Source: Micromonospora sp. ALFpr18c (lineage in GTDB: Bacteria; Actinomycetota; Actinomycetes; Mycobacteriales; Micromonosporaceae). From it: a stretch of DNA of 51,410 bases. Location: the NCBI RefSeq assembly GCF_008868155.1, contig NZ_WBKR01000016.1, forward strand, positions 1-51,410. The letters run 5' to 3'. The translations under genes were made by a program, and so were the position numbers. The notes below the pieces were generated by a model. It did not search any database, was not told the origin of the DNA, and saw only the letters and a program-made list of their open reading frames with translations. How positions within the stretch are numbered: position 1 is the first letter of the stretch; each line of letters begins with the position of its first letter. Positions 50,304-51,410 of this stretch are shown in pieces.

Positions 50304-51410
50304 GTGGATCAACTGGCGCGGCGGCTCGGCGTACCCGATGCAGTTGTCATCGGGTTGGGTTCGATGCTCGGCGCCGGCGTCTTCGTGGTCTTCGGCCCGG
50401 CCGCGGCGGCGGCCGGCGGCGCCGGCCTGCTGCCCGCGCTGGTGCTCGCCGGGTTCATCGCCTTCTGCAACGCGACCAGCTCGGCGCGGCTGGCGGCCCG
50501 CTATCCGGAGTCCGGCGGCACCTATGTCTACGGCCGGGAGCGCCTCGGGCCGTTCGCCGGTTTCGTGGCCGGTTGGGGGTTCGTGATCGGTAAGACGGCG
50601 AGCTGCGCGGCGATGGCGTTGACCATCGGGGCGTACCTGTGGCCGGGTCAGGCCCGGCTGGTCGCCGTCGGCGCGGTGCTCGCGGTGACCGCGGTGAACC
50701 TGCGCGGCATCGGCAAGACGGCCACCGCCACGAAGCTGCTGGTGGCGCTCGTGCTCGCGGTGCTCGCCCTGGTCGCGGCCGTCGGCGTGGTGGGCGGCCC
50801 GGTGCGCCTGGATCGGCTGACCGACCCCGGCGGCTCGGCCCGGGGTGTGCTCACCGCCGCCGGGCTGCTGTTCTTCGCGTTCGCCGGGTACGCGCGGATC
50901 GCCACGCTCGGCGAGGAGGTCCGCGACCCGCAACGGACCATCCCCCGCGCGGTGCCGCTGGCGCTCGGGGCGGTGCTCGCGATCTACCTGGTGCTGGCCG
51001 TGGTCACGCTCGGCGTGCTCGGCGCCGACCGGCTGGCCGAGTCCGCCGCGCCCCTGGTCGACGTGGTGACCACCGCCGGGTTGCCCGGCCTGGCCTGGGT
51101 GGTCCGCGCCGGTGCCACCATCGCCGTCGTCGGGGTGCTGCTCTCCCTCGTCGCCGGGGTCGGCCGGACCACCCTCGCGATGGCCCGCCGCCGCGACCTG
51201 CCCGGCGCGCTGGCCGCCGTGCACCCCTTGCACCAGGTGCCGCACCGCGCCGAACTGGCCGTGGCCGCCGTGGTGATCGTGGTGGTGCTGCTCGGCGACG
51301 TCCGCGACGCGATCGGCTTCTCCAGCTGCACGGTGCTCGTCTACTACGCGGTCACCAACGCGGCGGCGCTGACCCTGGGCTGCGACCCGGACCGGCGGTT
51401 ACCGGTCCGG
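50304..51410 (+). CDS. APC family amino acid permease, partial (3' end outside window)
   Basis: 369 codons are open to the window end. LGVPDAVVIGLGSMLGAGVF is the classic first-helix motif of APC transporters (GSMLGAGVF binds the substrate amino group), followed by NATSSARLAARYPESGGTYV, VAGWGFVIGKTASCAAMALT and LLFFAFAGYARIATLGEEVR with DPQRTIPRA. About ten spans are present of the usual 12. Substrate unknown. GTG 50304 is six bases after TAGGGT (50292-50297), so the message is probably leaderless. Confidence 0.88.
   Translation, partial: MDQLARRLGVPDAVVIGLGSMLGAGVFVVFGPAAAAAGGAGLLPALVLAGFIAFCNATSSARLAARYPESGGTYVYGRERLGPFAGFVAGWGFVIGKTASCAAMALTIGAYLWPGQARLVAVGAVLAVTAVNLRGIGKTATATKLLVALVLAVLALVAAVGVVGGPVRLDRLTDPGGSARGVLTAAGLLFFAFAGYARIATLGEEVRDPQRTIPRAVPLALGAVLAIYLVLAVVTLGVLGADRLAESAAPLVDVVTTAGLPGLAWVVRAGATIAVVGVLLSLVAGVGRTTLAMARRRDLPGALAAVHPLHQVPHRAELAVAAVVIVVVLLGDVRDAIGFSSCTVLVYYAVTNAAALTLGCDPDRRLPVR

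Overview
The window is chromosomal DNA of a high-GC actinobacterium. Strong GC bias at third codon positions, GTG and TTG starts, many leaderless genes with a TAnnnT -10 box 6-7 bases before the start codon, a conservon (cvn) operon, and proteins containing DUF3263, DUF4031 and DUF4032 all point to Micromonosporaceae, most likely Micromonospora or a close relative. This assignment is inference from gene content and style; no rRNA is present.

Layout. 1-9.7 kb: housekeeping and transport genes (end of a DinG-type helicase, AI-2E transporter, lone GroES-like protein, small membrane protein, PrsW protease, a class V aminotransferase behind a SAM-IV riboswitch, FUSC protein, HD hydrolase, DUF4031, FAD-linked oxidase). 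9.7-20.3 kb: lipoprotein, glpD, an unusual membrane-anchored subtilase, tandem GNAT, groEL with two CIRCE operators, a membrane protein, cold shock protein, GNAT. 20.4-25 kb: paaN, a tandem GNAT behind a structured leader (leaderless short ORF plus a perfect 36-base palindromic terminator), and thrC behind a SAM-I riboswitch. 25.1-29.2 kb: a small accessory island bounded by near-identical palindromic repeats. It holds remnants of a type I restriction subunit and of a RhuM-like protein around a GntR regulator and a four-gene unit (helical protein, DivIVA-like protein, small protein, pRiA4b ORF-3 protein). 29.2-32.9 kb: an ABC permease and a rare fusion of an alpha/beta hydrolase with an ABC ATPase. 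33.3-39.2 kb: a conservon (sensor kinase, roadblock, DUF742, GTPase) with an extra membrane sensor upstream and an uncharacterised gene downstream. 39.3-43.8 kb: GNAT, PP2C-like phosphatase, small membrane protein, DUF3263 protein, ABC exporter pair with paired operators. 43.9-47.9 kb: a DeoR repressor divergent from an amino-sugar operon (SIS isomerase/deaminase, ROK kinase, NagA). 47.9-51.4 kb: a palindromic intergenic element, DUF4032 kinase-like protein, PAP2 phosphatase and the start of an APC permease.

How parts work together. The SIS-ROK-NagA operon should phosphorylate, deacetylate and deaminate/isomerise N-acetylated amino sugars under DeoR control. The conservon encodes a membrane-linked G-protein-like signalling complex. 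Two different SAM riboswitch classes lie 20 kb apart; one controls thrC at the methionine/threonine branch point. HrcA/CIRCE should control groEL. The most interesting undescribed candidate is the GNAT leader at 23190-23376, which looks like a ribosome-mediated attenuator; next are the repeat-bounded island and the recurring palindromes.
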